DNA of 64,000 nucleotides from Terriglobia bacterium (GTDB taxonomy: Bacteria; Acidobacteriota; Terriglobia; Terriglobales; Acidobacteriaceae). The notes beneath the pieces are model-generated. The model did not search any database, was not told the DNA's origin, and worked only from the letters and a program-made list of their open reading frames with translations. A program made the translations under genes and the position numbers. The stretch is taken from NCBI GenBank assembly GCA_020072645.1, contig JAIQGK010000019.1:34599-98598 (forward strand), read 5' to 3'. Shown here one piece after another: positions 9,346 to 20,467 of the stretch (its first letter is position 1; each line of letters begins with the position of its first letter).

Positions 9346-9365
9346 AAAGGCGCCGCAGCGCCTTT
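9346..9365 (-). terminator. Rho-independent terminator of the sigma-factor operon
   Basis: A perfect 8 bp stem (AAAGGCGC / GCGCCTTT) with a 4 nt loop. On the minus strand it is followed by TTGTTTTTT, 19 bp past the stop of the last gene at 9385. Confidence 0.8.
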
Positions 9366-9384
9366 GCTCTTCCTGTCCATCTGA

Positions 9385-9978
9385 TCAATCCAACTTCGTC
9401 GCAGTCACTTCCACCTGCATGCGCTTGGTACTGTTGATGTCGTCCACAGTGGTGAGAATAGCTGGTTTGCCCAGTGTCAGCAGCTCCCAGGAATCTGTTC
9501 GCGTGGTCCGCAGGAACGGGGCTGCCAGGCCGGCATTCCCAGTGGCGTTGGCAATCTGCTCCGGGCGGATAAAGCTGCTGATTTCAATATCGCAGTGGAG
9601 CTGCAACCTGCGGTCCACTTGTTCCTTCATGGAACAGTTAATCCTTAATCCGACATCAGTATACGTATACGCCTTGTCGCCCCCCTTTTCCAGCGTAGTT
9701 ATAGGGACCTTTGTAGCAACCCTTATGTTCGAAGGCTGATTGTCCGTTCTGCCAATCATCATGTAATCGCGCTGGTTGGTGCGTTTGCCATCCTCCAGCT
9801 CATACATCACGAAGGCCAGCTTGAAAAAGTTCTCTGTCATGCCTTCCCGGCCTGCCAGAATATCTTTCTTGGCTGATTGGTCCTTAGTTGGCTGGTCGGC
9901 TGCATCTTTCGCCGGCTGCTGTGCCGCCAGGCTTGAGACAAGCGTTAGAGCAAGTATCACCTTGGTAAAAATCTTCAT
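9385..9978 (-). CDS. Exported protein of unknown function in an ECF sigma operon
   Basis: A 197-residue protein with a signal peptide (MKIFTKVILALTLVSSLAAQ), followed by a Lys/Asp-rich linker. The folded part contains beta-rich segments such as NFFKLAFVMYELEDGKRTNQRDYMM and KAYTYTDVGLRINCSMKEQVDRRLQLHCDIEISSF, with two Cys that could pair. This composition is common in a family of acidobacterial exported proteins that I cannot name. It starts 10 bp after the anti-sigma gene stop, so it is the third gene of the sigma/anti-sigma operon and is probably controlled by, or a sensor input to, that sigma factor. A terminator follows directly. Confidence 0.7.
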   Translation of the reverse strand: MKIFTKVILALTLVSSLAAQQPAKDAADQPTKDQSAKKDILAGREGMTENFFKLAFVMYELEDGKRTNQRDYMMIGRTDNQPSNIRVATKVPITTLEKGGDKAYTYTDVGLRINCSMKEQVDRRLQLHCDIEISSFIRPEQIANATGNAGLAAPFLRTTRTDSWELLTLGKPAILTTVDDINSTKRMQVEVTATKLD

Positions 9979-9988
9979 GGTTCTCTCC

Positions 9989-10579
9989 TTATCGAGTATT
10001 GCTGAGTTTTTGAGGAATATGCATTGGGTCGGGAATGGCTTCAGTCTGGTCCTGATCGCCCACCACTGGCGGCTCGTCAGGATGGCTTTGCGCGATCACC
10101 TGTTCACGCGGCGTGCCTGCCAAATAACTGAGCAATAATTTCTCTTGCTCCGATAATGGCGTTGGCGTGGGGAAGACTGCCGGACGCTCATTCAATGCCA
10201 GAGCCGCATTCTGTGGCCGCGTGGGCGCTAACGGTTTGCGCGGACGAATCTTGACCGTTTCATTGCGTACAGCCGGCGCGCGTGGCTGAATGTTTGGTTG
10301 GGGAATAGCTGGGCTGGTCTTAACGATCACGTGTGTCGGCGGCGCAATTCGATGCCTTCCACCAATCAATACCGCAGCCGCGATGATTACGGCCGCAACC
10401 ATTCCCGCCGAAAGCCATTTGAAATTCCACCATCCGTGTGCTGTTTCCTTTTCTGGCGTCTCACGCAGGCTCGCCAGGATCCGGGTTTCCAGCCCCGGTC
10501 GAGGTTCGGCCGAGGAATAGTTGGCCAGCAGCGAGTCCAGCATTTTGTCCACCCGTTTATCTTTTTCCTGGTCAGCCAT
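9989..10579 (-). CDS. Probable anti-sigma factor, single-pass membrane protein
   Basis: A 196-residue protein: about 60 cytoplasmic residues (VDKMLDSLLANYSSAEPRPGLETRILASLRE), one transmembrane helix near residues 54-70 (WLSAGMVAAVIIAAAVLIGG), and a Pro/Arg-rich periplasmic tail. The N-terminal helix pattern, position and topology are those of acidobacterial anti-sigma factors next to ECF genes. No ZAS zinc motif (HxxxCxxC) is present, so the assignment rests on layout. The start at 10579 overlaps the stop of the sigma gene by 8 bp, which indicates translational coupling. Confidence 0.65.
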   Translation of the reverse strand: MADQEKDKRVDKMLDSLLANYSSAEPRPGLETRILASLRETPEKETAHGWWNFKWLSAGMVAAVIIAAAVLIGGRHRIAPPTHVIVKTSPAIPQPNIQPRAPAVRNETVKIRPRKPLAPTRPQNAALALNERPAVFPTPTPLSEQEKLLLSYLAGTPREQVIAQSHPDEPPVVGDQDQTEAIPDPMHIPQKLSNTR

Positions 10580-11177
10580 GTTTCCTCCCCTCCAGCAGGA
10601 CCGTTAATTTCTCTTTGAGCTGCTTGCGTGCCCGGAACAGTCGCGTCCGCACCGACCCTTCCGGTATCTTCATTACCTCGGCAATCTCCGCCGAGTTCAA
10701 CTCCTGGATCGTGGATAGTTCCAATGTGTTGCGTAGATCTTCCGGCAAACCAGCAATCAAACGTTCGAGCATTTGCTGCATCTGCGCATTGGCAAGCTGT
10801 TGATCTGCGGCGACTGCCAAATCCGGAATCGATTGTGCTAGTTCCACTCCCGCTTGCTCATCGCTCAGCGAAACCATGCTCAGCGAAACGATTGCGCGAC
10901 TGGAACGTCTTTTGTCCAGCGCCGTTGTCCACGCAATGCGAGCGAGCCATGTTTTAGCGTTGCTTACTTCATGCAGGCGGTCCTTCTGTTTCCATACCCG
11001 AAGAAAGCATTCCTGCGCTGCATCTTCCGCGTCATGGTGGTTGCGCAGGATGGAATAGGCGATGCGAAAGACCATTCGGGAATGGTCTGCCACCAGCGTT
11101 TCAACTGTGGGCGCCGCAGCTTCCATGGCAATCGCCGATTTCAGAACCGTATCTCCCAAAATTGCCTGCCCCGCCAT
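10572..11177 (-). CDS. ECF-type RNA polymerase sigma factor
   Basis: A 201-residue sigma-70 family factor. Region 2 is visible as VADHSRMVFRIAYSILRNHHDAEDAAQECFLRVWKQ, containing the usual DAEDxxQExFLR core-binding signature. Region 4 is seen as LPEDLRNTLELSTIQELNSAEIAEVMKIPEGSVRTRLFRARKQLKEKL, the helix-turn-helix for the -35 element. No region 1.1 or 3 is present, so this is a small extracytoplasmic-function type. It heads an operon with a probable membrane anti-sigma factor and an exported protein, which points to sensing an envelope signal. Confidence 0.93.
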   Translation of the reverse strand: MAGQAILGDTVLKSAIAMEAAAPTVETLVADHSRMVFRIAYSILRNHHDAEDAAQECFLRVWKQKDRLHEVSNAKTWLARIAWTTALDKRRSSRAIVSLSMVSLSDEQAGVELAQSIPDLAVAADQQLANAQMQQMLERLIAGLPEDLRNTLELSTIQELNSAEIAEVMKIPEGSVRTRLFRARKQLKEKLTVLLEGRKHG

Positions 11178-11574
11178 TTCTCGCCTTCCCTGTGAAGAAA
11201 GACTGCTGGAGAACGAAAAGTGTTCTGATATTTTGCGGTTATTTTCGGGACAGGGCTGCGGCGGCGATCACAGTTCCGATGCGACCCAAGAAAGACGGTC
11301 CGCGAGCGGGACCCGGGAAAGATCATTTAGAGCGTTTGCTAAATTGATGTACCCGCTACATACATCACGCTCAGCGATCCATCTCACCCAGCGGCGCACC
11401 GTCCTGGGGTGAGTCACACCAACCGCAAAGTTTTTCGACAAGGTTTCCGCGAAGCCGAAGGATCGGCTCTGCTGCATCACAGGGCTATCCAGGACTGCTC
11501 CGATGATCGGCTGCCCTGAAGAGCAGCGGAGCAGATCCTTCACCTCGCATCGGGAGCACGGTAAAGAAGAGCGG
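11178..11574. other. 397 bp spacer with a degenerate copy of an inverted-repeat element
   Basis: No convincing gene. Positions about 11447-11493 (GCCGAAGGATCGGCTCTGCTGC...AGGGCTATCC) resemble the right end of the elements at 18834-20182, and 11523-11545 (GCAGCGGAGCAGATCCTTCACC) resembles their left end. This looks like a decayed or rearranged member of that family. The spacer also holds the promoter of the sigma operon (minus strand). Confidence 0.35.
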
Positions 11575-12273
11575 CTAGTCGAGAGTCCCCAGGCGCTTCA
11601 AGAATTCCTGAGCTTCTTTGAATTGTGGAAACAATTTTTCTTCTTCACGGAAGGCGGCCGGATGCACCAGGCGCCGGCTGCCGCGCAGCTTGACGGGATG
11701 CCGCAGGTGCAGCATCTCATGATAGACAAGATACTCGATGGCATAGAGCGGGACGCGCGGGGAATCGAACACACGGCTGACGACGATGGTGTTATGCGCG
11801 GGATCATAGTGGCCCAGGCTGCGCAGGGACTTGTTGCCGCTCCATGTCATTTGTGGTCGAGCCATAAGGCCGTGGAAGAAGCGAAGATTCAGGTCGTCAA
11901 AAATCCGGTCGAGATCGTAATGCTTGCCCTGGGGACTCTCAATGCGCTTGCGCCCGCGAAGCTGGCGAATGAGTTGCGACTTTTGTGCCATGGCGTGACT
12001 GCCTGTGTATTTGCGGTATCGCGCGGCGTGGGCCGCATCAACCGGCTTGCGATGAAGTTTGGCAATGAGGATATGCAGGATGGCATAAAGCACCGGCTCC
12101 GGCGCGCCTTCAAGAAGATCTGAGAGGCGGACAAAGATGCGTCCCTGGCGCAGGCGGATGGTGCAATTGATGTTGGCGAAGCGATAGAAACGGACCTCAA
12201 ATTCCGGCATAGGGGCGCGCGGACGCAGGTCGCGGTATGCCTGCTCAAAAATTTGCGTGAGGATGGAGGTCAT
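11575..12273 (-). CDS. SprT-like zinc metallopeptidase
   Basis: A 232-residue protein. The zinc protease motif HEMLH is at residues 185-189 (AIEYLVYHEMLHLRHP), with likely further ligands H204/E211 in LVHPAAFREEEKLF. Upstream, LGHYDPAHNTIVVSRVFDSPRVPLYAIEYLVYHE matches the SprT-like domain, in which a GxYxxxxxxIxV strand precedes the active helix. An earlier segment, ILHILIAKLHRKPV, looks like a degenerate duplicate of the helix. SprT-like proteins include the DNA-protein crosslink protease family (Spartan in eukaryotes), but the bacterial role is not settled. No signal peptide; cytoplasmic. Confidence 0.8.
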   Translation of the reverse strand: MTSILTQIFEQAYRDLRPRAPMPEFEVRFYRFANINCTIRLRQGRIFVRLSDLLEGAPEPVLYAILHILIAKLHRKPVDAAHAARYRKYTGSHAMAQKSQLIRQLRGRKRIESPQGKHYDLDRIFDDLNLRFFHGLMARPQMTWSGNKSLRSLGHYDPAHNTIVVSRVFDSPRVPLYAIEYLVYHEMLHLRHPVKLRGSRRLVHPAAFREEEKLFPQFKEAQEFLKRLGTLD

Positions 12274-12364
12274 TGTTTTAATCCCGAGTGCAGCGAAGGA
12301 GCCCCTATTACCTGCAAGCTGCGGAGGGAGAACGCTGATTTGAATGTGGCATGCCCATAGATCC

Positions 12365-12412
12365 TGGAGACAATAGCGGCCCCCCTCGCTGCGCTCGGGG
12401 TAAAAACAATCT
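12365..12412. repeat. REP-like palindrome, copy 1
   Basis: GGCCCCCCTCGCTGCGCTCGGGGTAAAAACAA is a short imperfect palindrome. It is very similar to the sequence at 58588-58620 (GGGGCCCCTCGCTGCGCTTCGGGGTAGCAACA). Both copies sit at the 3' ends of genes, as REP sequences do. Confidence 0.5.
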
Positions 12413-12965
12413 ACTTTTTCTTTTCCGACGCGCCTTTCTGATCGTGCGTGGTTTCCATGTATTCACGCGCCACATCCGCGTTGGACTTGAGGGAATCCAT
12501 GGCGTCCTGCAAGACAAATCGGAAATCGGGAGCTTCTTTTTTTGTGACAGGATCAGTTTCGCTGGCTGACTTGAGCGCATTCAGCCGCTGTTCAAAGCGC
12601 GCGTCAGCATCAAGCAACTCCTTCAATCCCTTGTGGTATTGCTTGACCGTATCTTTATCCAGCGGGCGAGCTTCATATTGATCAAGATTGTCGTTGATTT
12701 CGTCCATGAGGCTGGTGAAATCTTCCAGCAGGTCATGGATCTGCTTGCCACGGTCCGCCGCCTGCTTGGGATCAAGACGAATGTGATCAATGGCCAGAAG
12801 ACGCGCCTCAGTAAACTTGATCATGAGCTTGATGCGATTGTAAGGCTCCATGGCCACTTCACGAAGCTGATCGGCTTCAGCTTCAGTCAGGGGATCGCGC
12901 CTTTTGGCGGAGGCAGCCACGCTCAGCAGCAGCAACAGCAAAATTATTTTCGTAGCGATTTTCAT
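12411..12965 (-). CDS. Exported helical protein downstream of uvrA
   Basis: A 184-residue protein with a signal peptide (MKIATKIILLLLLLSVAASA). The remainder is predicted almost wholly helical and strongly charged (TEAEADQLREVAMEPYNRIKL..., AADRGKQIHDLLEDFTSLMDEINDN) and ends in Lys-rich EKKK. No known domain. The start overlaps the preceding gene's stop by 4 bp. It is the last gene of a four-gene unit uvrA / TPR / two small exported proteins. Function unknown; a periplasmic structural or binding role is likely. Confidence 0.7.
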   Translation of the reverse strand: MKIATKIILLLLLLSVAASAKRRDPLTEAEADQLREVAMEPYNRIKLMIKFTEARLLAIDHIRLDPKQAADRGKQIHDLLEDFTSLMDEINDNLDQYEARPLDKDTVKQYHKGLKELLDADARFEQRLNALKSASETDPVTKKEAPDFRFVLQDAMDSLKSNADVAREYMETTHDQKGASEKKK

Positions 12966-13411
12966 TTGTGGTCCTTTTTCTTGTCTGGCGGGGCAAACAT
13001 GGATTCGAGCACTTCTTCAGTAAGTCTTTCCAACTCCTTTTCCACGGCCTCAACCCTGGGACGGTCTTCCGCAGCCAGGGTGCGCTTCATGTTTTCCAGG
13101 CGGCGGTGACACTCGCGAAGAGATTTTTCCGTCTCTTTCATCTTCTTGCGCGTCTGGATGGCGAGATCATGTGCCTTGGTGGCGTATTGCAAAATTTCCT
13201 GCACGGTGGCGTGGCCTTTGACGGATTCTCCGTCAGTAAACTGCTTGTCTGCAACCGAGACGAGCGATTCAGCGATTTCAGCGTAAAGACGGCCTTGCTG
13301 GCCGGGCTCAGCGTGCTCAGCTTCAGCCTTGAGCTGGTCGACGGTCTTTTGCTCCGCGTTAGCGGCGAACGCGAGCGAGAGCAGGATAAGAATGAAAATG
13401 GGTTTTGACAT
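12962..13411 (-). CDS. Exported coiled-coil protein downstream of uvrA
   Basis: A 149-residue protein with a signal peptide (MSKPIFILILLSLAFAANA). The mature protein is a long amphipathic helix array (EQKTVDQLKAEAEHAEPGQQG, then KKMKETEKSLRECHRRLENMK and ERLTEEVLESMF) with a Lys-rich tail. The first 60 residues look TPR-like (GRLYAEIAESLVSVADKQFTDGES). It starts 2 bp after the TPR gene's stop and overlaps the next gene by 4 bp, so all three are co-translated. Confidence 0.7.
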   Translation of the reverse strand: MSKPIFILILLSLAFAANAEQKTVDQLKAEAEHAEPGQQGRLYAEIAESLVSVADKQFTDGESVKGHATVQEILQYATKAHDLAIQTRKKMKETEKSLRECHRRLENMKRTLAAEDRPRVEAVEKELERLTEEVLESMFAPPDKKKDHK

Positions 13412-13413
13412 TG

Positions 13414-14701
13414 TTAGTTCGGTAGAATCGCTTTGAGCCGGTGGCGTGCCTGAAACTCCTGATCAGGGAATTTGCCGGCGGCGACCCCAAGAAAAAGCTT
13501 ATAGTTTGCCGCCGCAGGTTTGTACATTCTTAGATTATCGTACGCGGTGGCGCGGAGAAAATATGTGGCCGGGGTTTCCGGCTGGAGCTTGGCGCGCGCG
13601 TCCAGGACGCGGATGGTGAGCTCGTAATTCTTGTTTTGTTCCGCAGCGTAAGCGAGATCAGAATAGCCTTGGACAAGGTTTGGGTTGAGCTGGACGGCTT
13701 TGAGTAAGATCGTTTGCGCTTCAGGATACTTGAGCTGATGCATGAGGGCGGTGCCGTAGTCGAGATGAAGCTGCGCGTCAGTGGGATTCTGCGCGATCAG
13801 TGGGCGAAGAAGATCGGCGGCAGCAGGGTATTGCTTGGTTTCAAGATAGAGACTGGCGAGATCACGAGCGATTGTGGAATCGGGAGAAGTTCTGTACAAC
13901 GGCTCAAGTGTGGCGATGGCTTCCTGCAATTTTCCTTCAGCGGCCTGGAGTTTGCCTAACTGAAGTTCTGCTGCGGTGCTTTGGGGGTTGGCGGAAATGT
14001 ATTTGTGCAGCCAGGATTCGGCGTCGGAGAAGCGCTTTTGCTTGAGATAGAGGCTGATGAGCTGCTCAATGCTGTTATTGTTTCCGGCTTCGGCGAGCTT
14101 AAGATATTGTTGCTCAGCGGCGGCAGCGTTGCCGGAGTGCTCCGCCATGCGGGCGATGCCGAGTTGCGCTTCAGAGTTTTCGGGATCGAGTTCAGCGGCT
14201 TTTTGATAGGCTGCGAGCGCATCTTGCGGCTGGCTTTCTTCCGTAACCTGAGCCAGCGAGAGCCATGCGTCGGCGAGCGCCTGCTTGCCGCCGGTGGTCG
14301 GAGTGAGAGTGACTGCCGTTTTTAGAGCGGAAGCGGACGCAGTGAGGTCGCCGGATTTGGCGAGAGCGAGGCCAAGATTTTGTTGTGCTTCAAACCATTT
14401 GGGATCGAGCTGCGTGGCTTTTTTATAGGCAGCGATGGCTTCGGCATTCTTGCCTTGATGGCTTTGGGCGAATCCGAGATCGAACCAGGCTTGAGGGTTT
14501 TCAGCCTGAGTGGCAATGAGCGCTTGCAACTTTTCTTCGGCCTGAGAGTACTGCTGTTTTTGCAGAAGAGACTCGGCGTCTTTAAGCGCGTCTGCGGTGT
14601 GGTCGTCTGCGGTGGCTGTTTGCTGATGGGATCTATGAGTCGGGCGTGTTTGCGCGAGCGCGGGCAGAGCGAGACTTGCCAGCAACGCAACGGCAATAGC
14701 T

Positions 14702-14715
<14 letters not shown>
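13414..14715 (-). CDS. Exported tetratricopeptide repeat protein
   Basis: A 433-residue protein: signal peptide at residues 1-22 (MGIIKAIAVALLASLALPALAQ), then about ten consecutive 34-residue TPR units with the usual W-LG-Y-A-F-A-P pattern, for example AWFDLGFAQSHQGKNAEAIAAYKKATQLDP. It has no enzymatic domain. TPRs bind other proteins, so it probably scaffolds a periplasmic complex, perhaps with the two small helical proteins encoded next. Its 5' end overlaps the 3' end of uvrA by 14 bp in another frame, which makes co-transcription with uvrA nearly certain even though no functional link to DNA repair is obvious. Confidence 0.85.
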
Positions 14716-17752
<3,037 letters not shown>

Positions 17753-17865
17753 GGTTACCCGTGTTTCTCGATCTTTTGCCGCCGTTCTGCGGGCATAGAC
17801 GCATGCAGTCTCGGCGAGTGAGGCGGAATCCTTTATTGTAATTGGTTTTCTCACTCAAATTCATC

Positions 17866-18310
17866 CGCCTCTCCATCCGCGACAATCCGCGTTAATCCCC
17901 GGTAAGTTTGCCTGCGGTTTTGCTTTTCCGATCACCGGATCACCCGATCACGCGCGATCACCCGATCACGCGCGATCACCCGATCTTGGGTTTCTCCGTG
18001 TCTCAGTGCCTCCGTGGTAGGTTTTGGTTTTTCTATCAGCGTTCATCAGCGTAAATCTGCGGCAAAAGTTTTTCTCCGTTCCAATCAGTGTCATCAGTGT
18101 TCATCAGTGGTAAGTTTTTTCGGCTTTTGCTTTTCGATCACCGGATGACCCGATCACGCGCGATCACCGATCTTGTTTTTCTCCGTGTCTCCGTGCCTCC
18201 GTGGTAGGTTTTGATTTTTTCTATCAGCGTTCATCAGCGTAAATCTGCGGCAAAAGTTTTTCTCCGTTCAGATCAGTGTCATCAGTGTTAATCAGTGGTA
18301 AGTTTCTCCG
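17866..18310. repeat. Tandem array of about 200 bp repeat units
   Basis: Two full units (about 17913-18118 and 18121-18310) and a partial one (17866-17912). Each runs: CGATCACCGGATCACCCGAT / ACGCGCGATCACC pieces, then TCTCCGTGTCTCCGTGCCTC, then TATCAGCGTTCATCAGCG with TAAATCTGCGGC, then ATCAGTGTCATCAGTG. The first unit also carries an internal 16-17 bp GATCAC(C)CGATCACGCGC sub-repeat. It fills the spacer between uvrA and the gene ending at 18288, whose last codons lie inside the array. Related single pieces occur at 9205-9280, 39139-39225, 44700-44945 and 46194-46410. Confidence 0.85.
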
Positions 18311-18743
18311 GCAAAATCAATTTCTGTTCTATCCCCAGTCCCAGTTTTCCCACCAGGCTCTTCAGCTCAATCACTTCCAGCGGACAATCCAGCCAGTTAT
18401 GGCTCCAGCACACAATCAAGTCGGCCCCTGTCAGCGGATGGCCATGGAAAAGAAAATTCCGGCTCTCGTGTTCAAATTCAATTTTCACCAGCTGGCAACG
18501 GTCGCGCTCTACCCGGCGTAACGCTTCGCAATCGGGAAATTCAGATTGCACGCGGGTTATGTAAAAGCCCAGTTGCCGGGCCACGCCGCCAAACAGCAAC
18601 ACCACGCCCATCTCGTTAATCGGAGCGCACATCAGCGGAGAATCAAGCAACGGCTCTCCATACATGGGCTGTCCCACCATAATTCTGGGTCGCAGAAGCA
18701 TGTCTTTCGTTGGCCCGGATGTCCGATTTCTGGCCCTGGCCAA
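18288..18743 (-). CDS. Hypothetical protein, possible PD-(D/E)XK nuclease-like fold
   Basis: A 151-residue protein. The core, from about residue 45, reads VVLLFGGVARQLGFYITRVQSEFPDCEALRRVE, then LVKIEFEHESRNFLFHGHP and GADLIVCWSHNWLDCPLEVIELK. An acidic residue in a helix, an Asp on a strand (ADLIVCW) and E-x-K (IELK) on the next strand is the arrangement of PD-(D/E)XK nucleases, so a restriction-like fold is possible. This is a visual inference only. The first 20-40 residues may not be translated; internal ATGs (for example at MLLRPRIMVG) are alternative starts. The C-terminal codons lie in the tandem repeat array. Confidence 0.55.
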   Translation of the reverse strand: MARARNRTSGPTKDMLLRPRIMVGQPMYGEPLLDSPLMCAPINEMGVVLLFGGVARQLGFYITRVQSEFPDCEALRRVERDRCQLVKIEFEHESRNFLFHGHPLTGADLIVCWSHNWLDCPLEVIELKSLVGKLGLGIEQKLILPEKLTTD

Positions 18744-18766
18744 CTGATAATGCGGCTACCAATCTG

Positions 18767-19098
18767 GGCGGACGCATACCTGCCGGGTCGAAACAAATCG
18801 CGTCAATCTTGAAACTCGTCGCCGATCCTACAAAGCAGCGGAGCCGATCCCTCACCGCTCCGCTCCCCAAGGCTCGCCGTCGGGATTCGGGATAGCAGGT
18901 CGCGGGAGATGGAGTCCGGGATCAGGACGGCACGTCGAGGAGGACACGATCTTAGATCCGCACATCGTCTCGCGCTGACAAACTGCCCACGTCAAACACA
19001 ACGCCCACACAACGACACGCTGTTCCGAGAGCCGAGCATCAACGCTGCATAAAGCTCGACATAGTTTCTGTGAGGCCCGAGGAATCGGCTCCGCTGCT
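18767..19098. repeat. Inverted-repeat element, copy A
   Basis: The core at 18834-19098 begins AGCAGCGGAGCCGATCCCTC and ends with its near-complement GAGGAATCGGCTCCGCTGCT, giving about 20 bp terminal inverted repeats. The preceding 67 bp (GGACGCATACCTGCCGGGTC..., 18767-18833) is also conserved before copy B, so a 350 bp unit has been tandemly duplicated. Internal conserved blocks are GTCGGGATTCGGGATAGC, CGCTGACAAACTGC and CTGTTCCGAGAGCCGAGCATC. No ORF of note inside. Confidence 0.8.
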
Positions 19099-19120
19099 CT
19101 CAAGGGCTATCAAACTGGTC

Positions 19121-19475
19121 GGACGCATACCTGTCGGGTCGAAACAAATCGCGTCAATCTTAAAGCTCCGCGCCGATCAAGCGGCGTTGTTCAAAATCCT
19201 ATAAAGCAGCGGAGCCGATCCCTCACCGCTTCGGCTCACCGAGGCTCGCCGTCGGGATTCGGGATGGCATGTCGAGGGGGATGGCGTTTCGGTCGGGACG
19301 GCGCGACGAGCGGGACAAAGCACGATCTGAAAAGTCCGCACTGTGTCCCGCTGACAAACTGCTCAGGCCAAACCACCACGCCTACCCAACAACACGCTGT
19401 TCCGAGAGCCGAACATCGACGCAGTATAACCATCGTTACAGCTTCCGTGAGGCCCGAGGAATCGGCTCCGCTGCT
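19121..19475. repeat. Inverted-repeat element, copy B
   Basis: Same layout as copy A: conserved left flank from 19121, left end AGCAGCGGAGCCGATCCCTC at 19205-19224, right end GAGGAATCGGCTCCGCTGCT at 19456-19475. The right end stops 30 bp before the ATG of the GIY-YIG gene, so the element probably supplies that gene's leader. Confidence 0.8.
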
Positions 19476-19505
19476 CTCAAGGCGTGTACAATCTGGAGCG
19501 CACGC

Positions 19506-19859
19506 ATGAAGACCTACTGGACTTACATCATGTCAAACAAGTCGCGACGGCTGTATGTGGGATCCACCAGCACGTTGCCGTATCGCGTATTCCAGCACCA
19601 AAACAAACTCTATCCTGATAGCTTCACCGCGCGATATGAGTTCTACATGCTTGTCTGGTGTGAACCTTTTGAGAGCCCTATCAGCGCAAGGATGCGCGAG
19701 ATCGAACTCAAAGGCTGGCGGCGCGAGAAGAAACTAAAACTCATTCTCGCTGAAAATCCTGACTGGGCTGATCTGAGCCGCGAGTGGGAAGAAGATCCGG
19801 GCTGGAAGCTGGAACCCGATGCTCTTATCAGGCTCAAGCGGAAAACTCCGAAATCCTAA
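19506..19859 (+). CDS. Small GIY-YIG nuclease-like protein
   Basis: A 117-residue single-domain protein of the GIY-YIG superfamily (YhbQ/UPF0213-like). The two-strand signature reads YWTYIMSNKSRRLYVGSTST, with the tyrosines of both GIY and YIG elements present (here YIM and YVG). Next come the catalytic-type Arg/His helix (LPYRVFQHQNK) and the metal-ligand Glu in MREIELKGWRREKKL. The C-terminus is basic. I set the start at ATG 19506. The gene sits between two copies and a third copy of the same inverted-repeat element, a placement that suggests a link to element movement, but nothing proves it. Confidence 0.88.
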   Translation: MKTYWTYIMSNKSRRLYVGSTSTLPYRVFQHQNKLYPDSFTARYEFYMLVWCEPFESPISARMREIELKGWRREKKLKLILAENPDWADLSREWEEDPGWKLEPDALIRLKRKTPKS

Positions 19860-19878
19860 GCTTCATAATCCCCCAGAG

Positions 19879-20182
19879 ACCCGCGGAGCCGGTCCCTCAC
19901 CTCTTCGGCTTCACCAAGGCTCGCCCGTCGGGATTCGGGATAGCATGTCGAGGGGGATAGGTGTTCGATTCAGGGCAGCACATCAACCGTGATGCAGATT
20001 GCATTCTGGATTGTCCGTCGAACTAGAAACGATCTTGCATCTCCGCATCGTGTCCCGCTGACAAACTGCTCACGCTCACCGCAGTCCCCACACAACGACC
20101 TGCCGTTCCGAGAGCCGAGCATCAATGCTGCCTGAATTCTCCACATAGCTTCTGTGAGGCCCGAGGAATCGGCTCCGCTGCT
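19879..20182. repeat. Inverted-repeat element, copy C
   Basis: The third copy, about 304 bp, in the same orientation as A and B. The left end is more diverged (CGCGGAGCCGGTCCCTCACC); the right end GAGGAATCGGCTCCGCTGCT at 20163-20182 is identical. The middle carries about 35 extra bases relative to A and B. It follows the stop of the GIY-YIG gene by 20 bp. Confidence 0.75.
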
Positions 20183-20249
20183 CTCAAGGGCTACCAATCA
20201 GCGCGGGCCCCTTTTCCAACGTTACCCGCGCCTTCGTGTCCACCGTGAG

Positions 20250-20355
20250 AACAAGTGTCAGGGCACGGCTTCAGCCGTGCCATAAAAGGGCAGAAAGAAA
20301 TTCCTTCCTTACGCCGTAGGCATGGCGCGCAGCGCAGCGGAGCGCACAGGCAGCG
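20250..20355 (+). repeat. Accessory-region repeat family, copy 1
   Basis: Contains the palindrome GGCACGGCTTCAGCCGTGCC, then AAAAG.GCAGAAA, CTTCCTTACGCCGTAGGC and GCGCAGCGCAGCGGAGCGC. The same order recurs at 25130-25225 and 27950-28025, and parts at 22800-23030 and 23866-23945. The remaining sequence up to 20467 has no gene. Confidence 0.75.
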
Positions 20356-20467
20356 TTCGGCGGGCGGCCGCCCTCAAACTTTCGGTCAACGCAGCGAATT
20401 GGCCTGCCACGTCGCCCGACTACTCCAAATGTAAAAACCGTTTTTGCTGCTAGGTTTGATTGAGCGC

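Noticed and set aside
17866..18310. Possible CRISPR array
   Set aside because: Units are about 200 bp, almost identical throughout, with no short repeat/unique spacer alternation and no cas genes.
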